NCBI GenBank assembly: GCA_963853835.1
Contig: OY970830.1
Location: 43,691,466-43,755,465 of the forward strand
From: Calendula officinalis
Taxonomy: Eukaryota > Streptophyta > Magnoliopsida > Asterales > Asteraceae
Direction of reading: 5' to 3'
DNA length: 64,000 nt
Shown here: positions 1-13,103 of the stretch, piece by piece
Position numbering within the stretch: the first letter of the stretch is position 1
Layout: every line of letters begins with the position of its first letter
Notes under the pieces: generated by a model
What the model saw: only the letters and a program-made list of their open reading frames with translations
What the model was told of the DNA's origin: nothing
The model's database searches: none
Position numbers and translations under genes: made by a program

Positions 1-3000
1 TGAGCCTTGACCCTTGACCCTTGACCTTTGACCCTTCATTCTTGAGCCTTGACCGTTGACCCTTGACCCTTGACCTTTTACCCTTCATTCTTGAGCCTTG
101 AGCCTTGACCCTTGACCCTTGACCCTTGTTCCTTGAGCCTTGAGCCTTGAGCCTTGAGCCTTGAGACTGGAGCCTTGAGACTGGAGACCTGAGCCTTGAG
201 CCTTGAGACTGGAGCCTTGAGCCTTGAGACTGGAGCCTTGAGACTGGAGACCTGAGCCCTGAGCCTTGAGCCCTGAGACCTGAGCCCTGAGCGTTGATGC
301 TTGAACCATGACCTTTGAGCCTTGAGCCCTGAGCCGTGAGCCTTGAGCCTTGGGCCTTGGGACTTGAGCCTTGAGCCTTGAACCTTGAACCTTGAACCTT
401 GAGCCTTGAGCCTTGAGCCTTTTGCCTTGAGCCTTGAGCGTTGAGCCTTGAGCCTTGAGCCTAGAGCCTTGAGCCTTGAGACTTGAGCCTTCAGCCTCGA
501 GCCTCGAGCCATGAGCCTCGAGCCTGGAGCCTCGAGCTTCGAGCCTTGAGCCTCGAGCCGTGAGCCTCGAGCCTCGAGCCTTGAGCCTTGAGCCTTGAGC
601 CTTGAGCCTTGAGCCTTGAGCCTTGAGCCTTGTGAATTGAGCCTTGAGCCTGGAGGCTGGAGCCTTGAGCCTTAAGGCTTGAGCCTTGAGCCTTGTGAAT
701 TGAGCCTTGAGCCTTGAGCCTTGAGCCTTGAGCCTTGAAAATTGAGCCTTGAGCCTTGAGCCTTGACCCTTGAGCGTTGATGCTTGAGCCTTGAGCTTTG
801 AGCCTTGAGCCTTGAGCCTTGAGCCATGTGCCTTGATCCTTGAGCCTTGAGCCTTGAGCCTTGAGCCTTGAACCTTGAGCCTTGAGCCTTGACCGTTGAG
901 CCTTGAGCATTGAGCCTTGAGCTTTGAATCTTGAGCCTTGAGCCTTAACCCTTGAGACTTGAGCCTTGGGCCTTCAGCCTTCAGCCTTCAGCCTACAGCC
1001 TTTAACCTTGAGCCTGACCCTTGTGAATTGAGCCTTGAGCCTTGAACCTTGAGCCTTGAGCCTTGAGCCTTGAGCCTTAAGCCTTGAGCCTTGAGCCTTG
1101 AGCCTTGGGCCTTGAGCCTTGAGCCTTGAGCCTTGAGCCTTGAGCGTTGATGCTTGAGCCTTGAGCCTTGAGCTTTGAGCCTTGAGCCTTGAGCCTTGAG
1201 CCATGTGCCTTGATCCTTGAGCCTTGAGCCTTGACCTTTGAGCCTTGAGCCGTGAGCCGTGAGCCTTGGGCCTTGGGCCTTGGGCCTTGCGTCTTGAGCC
1301 TTGAGCCTTGAGCCTTGAGCCTTGAGCCTTGAGCCTTGAGCCTTGAGCCTTGAGCCTTGAGCCTTGAGCCTGGAGCCTTGAGCCTTGAGCCTTGAGCCTT
1401 GAGCCTTAAGCCTTGAGCCATGAGCCGTGAGCCTTGGGCCTTGGGCATTGGGCCTTGAACCTTGAGCCTTGAGCCTTGAGCCTTGAGCCTTGAGCCTTGA
1501 GCCTTGAGCCTTGAGCCTTGAGCCTTGAGCCTTGTTCCATGAGCCCTGAGCCTTGAGCCCTGAGCCCTGAGCGTTGATGCTTGAGCCTTGAACCTTGACC
1601 TTTGAGCCTTGAGCCGTGAGCCTTGGGCCTTGGGCCTTGAGCCTTGAGCCTTGAGCCTTTGAGCCTTGAGCCGTGAGCCGTGAGCCGTGAGCCTTGAGCC
1701 TTGGGCCTTGGGCCTTGATCCTTGATCCTTGAGCCTTGAGCCTTGAGCCTTGAGCCTTGAGCCTTGAGCCATGAGCCTTGAGCCTGGAGCCTTGAGCCTG
1801 GAGCCTTGAGCATCGAGCCTGGAGCCTTGAGCCTTGAGCCTTGAGCCTTGAGCCTTGAGCCTTGAGCCTTGAGCCTTGAGCCTTGTTCCATGAGCGTTGA
1901 TGCTTGAGCCCTGAGCCCTGAGCGTTGATGCTTGAGCCTTGAACCTTGACCTTTGAGCCTTGAGTCGTGAGCCTTGGGCCTTGGGCCTTGGGCCTTGAGC
2001 CTTGAGCCTTGAGCCTTGAGCCTTGAGCCTTGAGCCTTGAGCCTTGAGCCTTGAGCCTTGAGCCTTGAGCCTTGAGCCTTGAGCCTTGAGCCTTGAGCCT
2101 TGAGCCTTGAGCCTTTGGGCATTGTGCCTTGAGCCTTGATTCTTGAGCCGTGAGAATTGGGCTTGAGCCTTGAGCCTTGACCCTTGATCCTTGACCATTG
2201 AGCCTTAAGCCTTGAGCCGTCATCCTCGACCCTTCATACTTGACCCTTGACAGTTGAGCCTTAACCCTTGAGCTTTGAGCCTTGAGCCTTGAGCCTTGAG
2301 CCTTGACCCTTGACCCTTGACCTTTGACCCTTCATTCTTGAGCCTTGACCGTTGACCCTTGACCATTGACCTTTTACCCTTCATTCTTGAGCCTTGAGCC
2401 TTGACCCTTGACCCTTGACCCTTGTTCCTTGAGCCTTGAGCCTTGAGCCTTGAGCCTTGAGCCTTGAGACTGGAGCCTTGAGACTGGAGACCTGAGCCTT
2501 GAGCCTTGAGACTGGAGCCTTGAGCCTTGAGACTGGAGCCTTGAGACTGGAGACCTGAGCCCTGAGCCTTGAGCCCTGAGACCTGAGCCCTGAGCGTTGA
2601 TGCTTGAACCATGACCTTTGAGCCTTGAGCCCTGAGCCGTGAGCCTTGAGCCTTGGGCCTTGGGACTTGAGCCTTGAGCCTTGAACCTTGAACCTTGAGC
2701 CTTGAGCCTTGAGCCTTTTGCCTTGAGCCTAGAGCCTTGCGCCTTGAGCCTTGAGCCTAGAGCCTTGAGCCTTGAGATTTTAGCCTTCAGCCTCGAGCCT
2801 CGAGCCATGAGCCTCGAGCCTGGAGCCTCGAGCCTCGAGCTTCGAGCCTTGAGCCTCGAGCCGTGAGCCTCGAGCCTCGAGCCTTGAGCCTTGAGCCTTG
2901 AGCCTTGAGCCTTGAGCCTTGTGAATTGAGCCTTGAGCCTGGAGGCTGGAGCCTTGAGCCTTAAGGCTTGAGCCTTGAGCCTTGTGAATTGAGCCTTGAG

Positions 3001-6000
3001 CCTTGAGCCTTGAGCCTTGAGCCTTGAAATTTGAGCCTTGAGCCTTGAGCCTTGACCCTTGAGCGTTGATGCTTGAGCCTTGAGCTTTGAGCCTTGAGCC
3101 TTGAGCCTTGAGCCATGTGCCTTGATCCTTGAGCCTTGAGCCTTGAGCCTTGAACCTTGAGCCTTGAGCCTTGACCGTTGAGCCTTGAGCATTGAGCCTT
3201 GAGCTTTGAATCTTGAGCCTTGAGCCTTAACCCTTGAGACTTGAGCCTTGGGCCTTCAGCCTTCAGCCTTCAGCCTACAGCCTTTAACCTTGAGCCTGAC
3301 CCTTGTGAATTGAGCCTTGAGCCTTGAACCTTGAGCCTTGAGCCTTGAGCCTTGAGCCTTGAGCCTTGAGCCTTGAGCCTTGAGCCTTGAGCCTTGAGCC
3401 TTGGGCCTTGAGCCTTGAGCCTTGAACCTTGAGCCTTGAGCCTTGAGCGTTGATGCTTGAGCCTTGAGCTTTGAGCCTTGAGCCTTGAGCCTTGAGCCAT
3501 GTGCCTTGATCCTTGAGCCTTGAGCCTTGACCTTTGAGCCTTGAGCCGTGAGCCGTGAGCCTTGGGCCTTGGGCCTTGGGCCTTGCGTCTTGAGCCTTGA
3601 GCCTTGAGCCTTGAGCCTTGAGCCTTGAGCCTTGAGCCTTGAGCCTTGACCTTGAGCCCTGAGCCTTGAGCCCTGAGCCCTGAGCCCTGAGCGTTGATGC
3701 TTGAGCCTTGAACCATGACCTTTGAGCCTTGAGCCCTGAGCCGTGAGCCTTGAGCATTGGGCCTTGGGCCTTGATCCTTGAGCCTTGAGCCTTGAGCCTT
3801 GAGCCTTGAGCCTTGAGCCATGAGCCTTGAGCCTGGAGCCTTGAGCCTGGAGCCTTGAGCATCGAGCCTGGAGCCTTGAGCCTTGAGCCTTGAGCCTTGA
3901 GCCTTGAGCCTTGAGCCTTGAGCGTTGATGCTTGAGCCATGAGCTTTGAGCCTTGAGCCTTGAGCCTTGAGCCATGTGCCTTGATCCTTGAGCCTTGAGC
4001 CTTGACCTTTAAGCCTTGAGCCGTGAGCCTTGGGCCTTGGGCCTTGGGCCTTGAGCCTTGAGCCTTGATCCTTGAGCCTTGAGCCTTGAGCCTTGAGCCT
4101 TGAGCCTTGAGCGTTGAGCGTTGAGCCTTGAGCCTTGACCTTGAGCCCTGAGCCTTGAGCCCTGAGCCCTGAGCGTTGATGCTTGAGCCTTGAACCTTGA
4201 CCTTTGAGCCTTGAACCTTGACCTTTGACCCCTGAGCCCTGAGCCCTGAGCCCTGAGCCTTGAGCCTTGAGCCTTGAGCCTGGAGCCTTGAGCCTTGAGC
4301 CATGAGCCTTGTGAATTGAGCCTTGAGCCTTGAGCCTTGAGCCTTGTGCCTGGAGCCTTGTGCCTTGAGCCCTGAGCCTTGAGCCCTGAGCCCTGAGCGT
4401 TGATGCTTGAGCCTTGAACCATGACCTTTGAGCCTTGAGCCCTGAGCCGTGAGCCTTGAGCCTTGAGCCTTGGGCCTTGAGCCTTGAGCCTTGATCCTTG
4501 AACCTTGAGCCTTGAGCCTTGAGCATTGAGCCTTGAGCCTTGAGCCTTGAGCCTTGAGCCTTGAGCCTTGATCCTTGAGACTTGAGCCTTGAGCCTCGAG
4601 CCTGGAGCCATGAGCCTCGAGCCTGGAGCCTCGAGCCTCGAGCCTCGAGCCTCGAGCCTTCAGCCTCGAGCCTCGACCCTTCAGCCTTGAGCCTTCAGCC
4701 TTGAGCCTTGAGCCTTGTGAATTGAGCCTTGAGCCTTGAGGCTTGAGCCTTGAGCCTTAATGCTTGAGCCTTGAGCCTTGTGAATTGAGCCTTGAGCCTT
4801 GAGCCTTGAGCCTTGAAAATTGAGCCTTGAGCCATGTGCCTTGAACCTTGAGCCTTGAGCCTTGAGCCATGTGCCTTGATCCTTGAGCCTTGAGCCTTGA
4901 GCCTTGAACCTTGAGCCTTGACCGTTGAGCCTTGAGCGTTGAGCCTTGAGCTTTGAGTCTTGAGCCTTGAGCCTTAACCCTTGAGACTTGAGCCATGGGC
5001 CTTCAGCCTTCAGCCTTCAGCCTACAGCCTTTAACCTTGAGCCTGACCCTTGTGAATTGAACCTTGAGCCTTGAACCTTGAGCCTTGAGCCTTGAGCCTT
5101 GAGCCTTGAGCCTTGAGCCTGGAGCCTTGAGCCTTGAGCCTTGATCCTTGAGCCTTAAGCCTTGAGCCATGAGCCGTGAGCCTTGGGCCTTGGGCATTGG
5201 GCCTTGAGCCTTGAGCCTTGAGCCTTGAGCCTTGAGCCTTGAGCCTTGAGCCTTGAGCCTTGAGCCTTGAGCCTTGAGCCTTGAGCCTTGAGCCTTGAGC
5301 CTTGAGCCTTGAGCCTTGAGCCTAGAGCCTTGTTCCATGAGCCCTGAGCCTTGAGCCCTGAGCCCTGAGCGTTGATGCTTGAGCCTTGAACCTTGACCTT
5401 TGAGCCATGAGCCGTGAGCCTTGGGCCTTGGGCCTTGAGCCTTGAGCCTTGAGCCTTGAGCCTTGAGCCTTTGAGCCTTGAGCCCTGAGCCGTGAGCCTT
5501 GAGCCTTGGGCCTTGGGCCTTGATCCTTGATCCTTGAGCCTTGAGCCTTGAGCCTTGAGCCTTGAGCCTTGAGCCTTGAGCCATGAGCCTTGAGCCTGGA
5601 GCCTTGAGCCTGGAGCCTTGAGCATCGAGCCTGGAGCCTTGAGCCTTGAGCCTTGAGCCTTGAGCCTTGAGCCTTGAGCCTTGAGCCTTGAGCCTTGAGC
5701 CTTGAGCGTTGATGCTTGAGCCTTGAGCTTTGAGCCTTGAGCCTTGAGCCTTGAGCCATGTGCCTTGATCCTTGAGCCTTGAGCCTTGAGCCTTGAGCCT
5801 TGAGCCTTGAGCCGTGAGCCGTGAGCCTTGGGCCTTGGGCATTGGGCCTTAAGCCTTGAGCCTTGAGCCTTGAGCCTTGAGCCTTGAGACTTGAGCCGTG
5901 AGCCTTGAGCCTTGAGCCTTGTTCCATGAGCCCTGAGCCTTGAGCCCTGAGCCCTGAGCGTTGATGCTTGAGCCTTAAACCTTGACCTTTGATCCTTGAG

Positions 6001-9000
6001 CCGTGAGCCTTGGGCCTTGGGCCTTGAGCCTTGAGCCTTGAGCCTTGAGCCTTGAGCCTTGAGCCTTGAGCCTTTGTGCATTGTGCCTTGAGCCTTGATT
6101 CTTAACCCTTGAGACTTGAGCCTTGGGCCTTCAGCCTTCAGCCTTCAGCCTACAACCTTTAACCTTGAGCCTGACCCTTGTGAATTGAGCCTTGAGCCTT
6201 GAACCTTGAGCCTTGAGCCTTGAGCCTTGAGCCCTGAGCCTTGAGCCTTGAGCCTTGAGCCTTGAGCCTTGAGCCTTGAGCCTTGGGCCTTGAGCCTTGA
6301 GCCTTGAGCCTTGAGCCTTGAGCGTTGATGCTTGAGCCTTGAGCTTTGAGCCTTGAGCCTTGAGCCTTGAGCCATGTGCCTTGATCCTTGAGCCTTGAGC
6401 CTTGACCTTTGAGCCTTGAGCCGTGAGCCGTGAGCCTTGGGCCTTGGGCCTTGGGCCTTGAGCCTTGAGCCTTGAGCCTTGAGCCTTGAGCCTTGAGCCT
6501 TGAGCCTTGAGCCTTGAGCCTTGAGCCTTGAGCCTTGAGCCTGGAGCCTTGAGCCTTGACCCATGAGCCTTGTGAATTGAGCCTTGAGCCTTGAGCCTTG
6601 TGAATTGAGCCTTGAGCCTTGAGCCTTGAGCCTTGAGCCTTGAGCCTTGAGCCTTGAGCCTTGAGCCTTGAGCCTTGAGCCTTGAGCCTTGAGCCTTGAG
6701 CCTTGAGCCTTCAGCCTTCAGCCTTCAGCCTTAATCCTTGAGCCTTGTGCCTTGAGCCTTGAGCCTTGAGCCTTGAGCCTTGAGCCTTGAGCCTTGAGCC
6801 TTGAGCCTTGAGCCTTGAGCCTTGTCCCTGGAGCTTTAGCCTTGAGCCTCGAGCCTTGAGCCTTGAGCCTCGAGCCTTGAGCCTTGAGCCTTGAGCCTTG
6901 AGCCTTGAGCCTTGAGCCTTGAGCCTTGAGCCTTGAGCCTGGAGCCTTGAGCCTTGAGCCATGAGCCTTGAGCCTTGAGCCTTGTGAATTGAGCCTTGAG
7001 CCTTGAGCCTTGATCCATGAGCCTGGAGCCTTGAGCCTGGAGCCTTGAGCCTTGAGCCTTGAGCCTTGAGCCTTGAGCCTTGAGCCTGGAGCCTTGATCC
7101 TTGAGCCTTGAGCCTTGAGCCTTGAGCCTTGAGCCTTGATCCTTGAGCCTTGAGCCTTGAGCCTTGAGCCTTGAGCCTTGAGCCTTGAGCCTTGAGCCTT
7201 GAGCTTTGAGCCTTGAGCCTGGAGCCTTGAGCCTTGAGCCTTGTCCCTGGAGCTTTAGCCTTGAGCCTCGAGCCTTGAGCCTCGAACCTCGAGCCTTGAG
7301 CCTTCAGCCTTGAGCCTTCAGCCTTGAGCCTTGAGCCTTGTGAATTGAGCCTTGAGCCTGGAGGCTGGAGCCTTGAGCCTTGAGGCTGGAGCCTTGAGCC
7401 TTAAGGCTTGAGCCTTGTGAATTGAGCCTTGAGCCTTGAGCCTTGAGCCTTGAGCCTTGAAAATTGAGCCTTGAGCCTTGACCCTTGAGCGTTGATGCTT
7501 GAGCCTTGAGCTTTGAGCCTTAAGCCTTGAGCGATGTGCCTTGATCCTTGAGCCTTGAGCCTTGAGCCTTGAGCCTTGAGCCTTGAACCTTGAGCCTTGA
7601 GCCTTGACCGTTGAGCCTTGAGCGTTGAGCCTTGAGCTTTGAGTCTTGAGCCTTGAGCCTTAACCCTTGAGACTTGAGCCTTGGGCCTTCAGCCTTCAGC
7701 CTTTAGCCTACAGCCTTTAACCTTGAGCCTGACCCTTTTGAATTGAGCCTTGAGCCTTGAACCTTGAGCCTTGAGCCTTGAGCCTTGAGCCTTGAGCCTG
7801 GAGCCTTGAGCCTTGAGCCTTGAGCCTTGAGCCTTGAGCCTTGAGCCTTGAGCCTTGAGCCTTGAGCCTTGAGCCTTGAGCCTTGAGCCTTGAGCCTTGT
7901 GCCTTGAGCCTTGAGCCTTGAACCTGGAGCCTTGAGCCTTGAGCCTTGAGCCTTGAGTCTTGAGCCTCGAGCCTTGAGCCTTGAGCCTTGAGCCTCGAGC
8001 CTTGAGCCTTGAGCCTCGAGCCTCGTGCCTTGAGCCTCGAGCCTTGTGAATTGAGCCTTGAGCCTTGTGCCTTGAGCCTTGAGCCTTGAGCCTTGAGCCG
8101 TGAGCCTTGAGCCTTGAGCCTTGTTCCATGAGCCCTGAGCCTTGAGCCCTGAGCCCTGAGCGTTGATGCTTGAGCCTTGAACCTTGACCTTTGAGCCTTG
8201 AGCCGTGAGCCTTGGGCCTTGGGCCTTGGGCCTTGAGCCTTGAGCCTTGAGCCTTGAGCCTTGAGCCTTGAGCCTTTGTGCATTGTGCCTTGAGCCTTGA
8301 TTCTTGAGCCGTGAGAATTGGGCTTGAGCCTTGAGCCTTGACCATTGATCCTTGACCATTGAGCCTTAAGCCTTGAGCCGTCATCCTCGACCCTTCATAC
8401 TTGACCCTTGACAGTTGAGCCTTAACCCTTGAGCTTTGAGCCTTGAGCCTTGAGCCTTGAGCCTTGAGCCTTGAGCCTTGACCATTGACCCTTGACCCTT
8501 GACCCTTGACCTTTGACCCTTCATTCTTGAGCCTTGACCGTTGACCCTTGACCCTTGACCTTTTACCCTTAATTCTTGAGCCTTGAGCCTTGAGCCTTGA
8601 GCCTTGACCCTTGACCCTTGACCCTTGTTCCTTGAGCCTTGAGCCTTGAGCCTTGAGCCTTGAGCCTTGAGCCTTGAGCCTGGAGCCTTGAGACTGGAGC
8701 CTTGAGACTGGAGACCTGAGCCTTGAGCCTTGAGACTGGAGCCTTGAGCCTTGAGACTGGAGCCTTGAGACTGCAGACCTGAGCCCTGAGCCTTGAGCCC
8801 TGAGACCTGAGCCCTGAGCGTTGATGCTTGAACCATGACCTTTGAGCCTTGAGCCCTGAGCCGTGAGCCTTGAGCCTTGGGCCTTGGGACTTGAGCCTTG
8901 AGCCTTGAACCTTGAACCTTGAACCTTGAGCCTTGAGCCTTTTGCCTTGAGCCTTGAGCCTTGAGCCTTGAGCCTAGAGCCTTGAGCCTTGAGACTTGAG

Positions 9001-12000
9001 CCTTCAGCCTCGAGCCTCGAGCCATGAGCCTCGAGCCTGGAGCCTCGAGCCTCGAGCTTCGAGCCTGGAGCCTCGAGCCGTGAGCCTCGAGCCTCGAGCC
9101 TTCAGCCTGGAGCCTTCAGCCTTGAGCCTTGAGCCTTGTGAATTGAGCCTTGAGCCTGGAGGCTTGAGCCTTGAGCCTTAAGGCTTGAGCCTTGTGAATT
9201 GAGCCTTGAGCCTTGAGCCTTGAGCCTTGAGCCTTGAGCCTTGAAAATTGAGCCTTGATCCTTGAGCCTTGACCCTTGAGCGTTGATGCTTGAGCCTTGA
9301 GCTTTGAGCCTTGAGCCTTGAGCCTTGAGCCATGTGCCTTGATCCTTGAGCCTTGAGCCTTGAGCCTTGAGCCTTGAACCTTGAGCCTTGAGCCTTGACC
9401 GTTGAGCCTTGAGCATTGAGCCTTGAGCTTTGAATCTTAAGCCTTGAGCCTTAACCCTTGAGACTTGAGCCTTGGGCCTTCAGCCTTCAGCCTTCAGCCT
9501 ACAGCCTTTAACCTTGAGCCTGACCCTTGTGAATTGAGCCTTGAGCCTTGAACCTTGAGCCTTGAGCCTTGAGCCTTGAGCCTTGAGCCTTGAGCCTTGA
9601 GCCTTGAGCCTTGAGCCTTGACCCTTGACCCTTGAGCCTTGGGCCTTGAGCCTTGAGCCTTGAGCCTTGAGCCTTGAGCGGTGATGCTTGAGCCTTGAGC
9701 TTTGAGCCTTGAGCCTTGAGCCATGTGCCTTGATCCTTGAGCCTTGAGCCTTGACCTTTGAGCCTTGAGCCGTGAGCCGTGAGCCTTGGGCCTTGGGCCT
9801 TGGGCCTTGAGCCTTGAGCCTTGAGCCTTGAGCCTTGAGCCTTGAGCCTTGAGCCTTGAGCCTTGAGCCTTGAGCCTTGAGCCTTGACCTTGAGCCCTGA
9901 GCCTTGAGCCCTGAGCCCTGAGCCCTGAGCGTTGATGCTTGAGCCTACAGCCTTTAACCTTGAGCCTGACCATTTTGAATTGAGCCTTGAGCCTTGAACC
10001 TTGAGCCTTGAGCCTTGAGCCTTGAGCCTTGAGCCTGGAGTCTTGAGCCTTGAGTCTTGAGTCTTGTGCCTTGAGCCTTGCGCCTTGAGCCTTGAGCCTT
10101 GAGCCTTGTGCCTTGAGCCTTGAGCCTTGAGCCTTGAGCCTTGAGCCTTGAGCCTTGAGCCTTGAGTCTTGAGCCTCGAGCCTTGAGCCTTGAGCCTCGA
10201 GCCTCGAGCCTCGTGCCTTGAGCCTCGAGCCTTGTGAATTGAGCCTTGAGCCTTGTGCCTTGAGCCTTGAGCCTTGAGCCTTGAGCCTTCAGCCATGAGC
10301 CTTGAGCCTTGAGCCTTGTTCCATGAGCCCTGAGCCTTGAGCCCTGAGCCCTGAGCGTTGATGCTTGAGCCTTGAACCTTGACCTTTGAGCCTTGAGCCG
10401 TGAGCCTTGGGCCTTGGGCCTTGAGCCTTGAGCCTTGAGCCTTGAGCCTTGAGCCTTGAGCCTTGAGCCTTGAGCCTTGAGCCTTGAGACTTGAGCCTTG
10501 AGCCTTGAGCCTTGAGCCTAGAGCCTTTGTGCATTGTGCCTTGAGCCTTGATTCTTGAGCCGTGAGAATTGGGCTTGAGCCTTGAGCCTTGACCCTTGAT
10601 CCTTGACCATTGAGCCTTAAGCCTTGAGCCGTCATCCTCGACCGTTCATACTTGACCCTTGACAGTTGAGCCTTAACCCTTGAGCTTTGAGCCTTGAGCC
10701 TTGAGCCTTGAGCCTTGAGCCTTGAGCCTTGAGCCTTGAGCCTTGAGCCTTGAGCCTTGAGCCTTGAGCCTTGAGCCTTGACCATTGACCCTTGACCCTT
10801 GACCCTTGACCTTTGACCCTTCATTCTTGAGCCTTGACCGTTGACCCTTGACCCTTGACCTTTTACCCTTCATTCTTGAGCCTTGAGCCTTGACCCTTGA
10901 CCCTTGACCCTTGTTCCTTGAGCCTTGAGCCTTGAGCCTTGAGCCTTGAGCCTTGAGCCTTGAGACTGGAGCCTTGAGACTGGAGACCTGAGCCTTGAGC
11001 CTTGAGACTGGAGCCTTGAGCCTTGAGACTGGAGCCTTGAGACTGGAGACCTGAGCCCTGAGCCTTGAGCCCTGAGACCTGAGCCCTGAGCGTTGATGCT
11101 TGAACCATGACCTTTGAGCCTTGAGCCTTGAGCCGTGAGCCTTGAGCCTTGGGCCTTGGGACTTGAGCCTTGAGCCTTGAACCTTGAACCTTGAACCTTG
11201 AGCCTTGAGCCTTGAGCCTTTTGCCTTGAGCCTTGAGCCTTGAGCCTTGAGCCTTGAGCCTAGAGCCTTGAGCCTTGAGACTTGAGCCTTCAGCCTCGAG
11301 CCTCGAGCCATGAGCCTCGAGCCTGGAGCCTCGAGCCATGAGCCTCGAGCCTGGAGCCTCGAGCCTCGAGCCTCGAGCTTCGAGCCTTGAGCCTCGAGCC
11401 GTGAGCCTCGAGCCTCGAGCCTTCAGCCTTGAGCCTTGAGCCTTGAGCCTTGAGCCTTGTGAATTGAGCCATGAGCCTGGAGTCTGGAGCCTTGAGCCTT
11501 AAGGCTTGAGCCTTGAGCCTTGTGAATTGAGCCTTGAGCCTTGAGCCTTGAGCCTTGAGCCTTGAAAATTGAGCCTTGAGCCTTGAGCCTTGACCCTTGA
11601 GCGTTGATGCTTGAGCCTTGAGCTTTGAGCCTTGAGCCTTGAGCCTTGAGCCATGTGCCTTGATCCTTGAGCCTTGAGCCTTGAGCCTTGAACCTTGAGC
11701 CTTGAGCCTTGACCGTTGAGCCTTGAGCATTGAGCCTTGAGCTTTGAATCTTGAGCCTTGAGCCTTAACCCTTGAGACTTGAGCCTTGGGCCTTCAGCCT
11801 TCAGCCTTCAGCCTACAGCCTTTAACCTTGAGCCTGACCCTTGTGAATTGAGCCTTGAGCCTTGAACCTTGAGCCTTGAGCCTTGAGCCTTGAGCCTTGA
11901 GCCTTGAGCCTTGAGCCTTGAGCCTTGAGCCTTGAGCCTTGAGCCTTGAGCCTTGGGCCTTGAGCCTTGAGCCTTGAGCCTTGAGCCTTGAGCGTTGATG

Positions 12001-12788
12001 CTTGAGCCTTGAGCTTTGAGCCTTGAGCCTTGAGCCATGTGCCTTGATCCTTGAGCCTTGAGCCTTGACCTTTGAGCCTTGAGCCGTGAGCCGTGAGCCT
12101 TGGGCCTTGGGCCTTGGGCCTTGCGTCTTGAGCCTTGAGCCTTGAGCCTTGAGCCTTGAGCCTTGAGCCTTGAGCCTTGAGCCTTGAGCCTTGAGCCTTG
12201 AGCCTTGAGCCTTGACCTTGAGCCCTGAGCCTTGAGCCCTGAGCCCTGAGCCCTGAGCGTTGATGCTTGAGCCTTGAACCATGACCTTTGAGCCTTGAGC
12301 CCTGAGCCGTGAGCCTTGAGCCTTGGGCCTTGGGCCTTGATCCTTGAGCCTTGAGCCTTGAGCCTTGAGCCTTGAGCCATGAGCCTTGAGCCTGGAGCCT
12401 TGAGCCTGGAGCCTTGAGCATCTAGCCTGGAGGCTTGAGCCTTGAGCCTTGAGCCTTGAGCCTTGAGCCTTGAGCGTTGATGCTTGAGCCTTGAGCTTTG
12501 AGCCTTGAGCCTTGAGCCTTGAGCCATGTGCCTTGATCCTTGAGCCTTGAGCCTTGACCTTTAAGCCTTGTGCCGTGAGCCTTGGGCCGTGGGCCTTGGG
12601 CCTTGAGCCTTGAGCCTTGAGCCTTGAGCCTTGAGCCTTGAGCCTTGAGCCTTGACCTTGAGCCCTGAGCCTTGAGCCCTGAGCCCTGAGCGTTGATGCT
12701 TTAGCCTTGAACCTTGACCTTTGAGCCTTGAACCTTGACCTTTGACCCCTGAGCCCTGAGCCCTGAGCCCTGAGCCTTGAGCCTTGAG
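1..12788 (+). repeat. Heptamer satellite array (CCTTGAG)n, segment 1
   Basis: The whole stretch is a tandem 7-bp repeat, consensus CCTTGAG on the + strand (CTCAAGG on the other), roughly 1,800 units. Recurrent variants are CCTTGAC, CCTTCAG, CCTCGAG, CCTGGAG, CCTTGGG, CCGTGAG, CCATGAG and CCTTGTG, with occasional units of other length. Variants come in the same order in several places, so the array has a higher-order structure. The + strand phase contains TGA stops; the - strand consensus has none in any frame, which explains the many long reverse frames reading (GSRLKAQ)n. No promoter, codon bias or non-repeat domain supports a gene. The array ends abruptly at the TG of a gypsy LTR at 12789. 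Confidence 0.95.
992..3273 (+). repeat. Example higher-order unit within the heptamer array
   Basis: A distinctive variant block containing CCTACAGCCTTTAACC starts at about 992 and recurs at 3274, 5021, 6149 (one base changed), 7707, 9498, 9944 and 11812. A second marker block, GTCATCCTCGACC, recurs near 2219, 8380 and 10630. Marker spacing of about 450-2,300 bp, with long matching series of variants between markers, shows that kilobase-scale blocks have been duplicated on top of the 7-bp repeat. Exact unit borders need a dot plot. Confidence 0.7.
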
Positions 12789-13097
12789 TGTAACGACCCG
12801 AAATTTGTAAATAAATAAAATATGTAAAAATATGATAATTATGGATAAATCATATAAAACACGTAGGAATTGGTTTCGTGTCGTTTGGAGTCCGTATGAG
12901 AAAGTTATGGACGAAACCGTGTTGAAACCTAGACCGAAAAGTGCAGCCCTGCTGCACAGGTAGGCTCGCGGCGCGAGCCAGGCGCGAGCGAAACGCGAGG
13001 TTGAGCAGAGGGACCAGAGCTGAAACGCGAGAAGGTCGCGTTGACTTCGCGTTGACTTCGCGACGCGATCTCGACGCGAGCTGGGCGCGAAGTCTGG

Positions 13098-13103
13098 TAT
13101 AAA
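13098..13103 (+). promoter_or_regulatory. TATA box of gypsy LTR1
   Basis: TATAAA about 310 bp into the LTR, directly after the CpG-rich block. Position and motif fit the U3 core promoter of a plant LTR retrotransposon. The same motif is at 19718-19723 in LTR2 and 26358-26363 in truncated LTR3. Confidence 0.65.

Noticed and set aside
78..12527. Dozens of minus-strand frames of 60-438 codons reading LKAQGSR repeats, as protein-coding genes
   Set aside because: They follow from a stop-free 7-bp repeat, appear in all three frames at once, have no non-repeat domain or start context, and end wherever a variant unit makes a stop.
1..12788. Telomere or interstitial telomeric array
   Set aside because: The unit has 7 bp like plant telomeres, but CCTTGAG/CTCAAGG does not match CCCTAAA/TTTAGGG, and variants do not converge on it.
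1..12788. CRISPR-like or zinc-finger-like coding repeat
   Set aside because: There are no unique spacers between repeats, the unit is 7 bp, and no Cys/His pattern is present in any frame.
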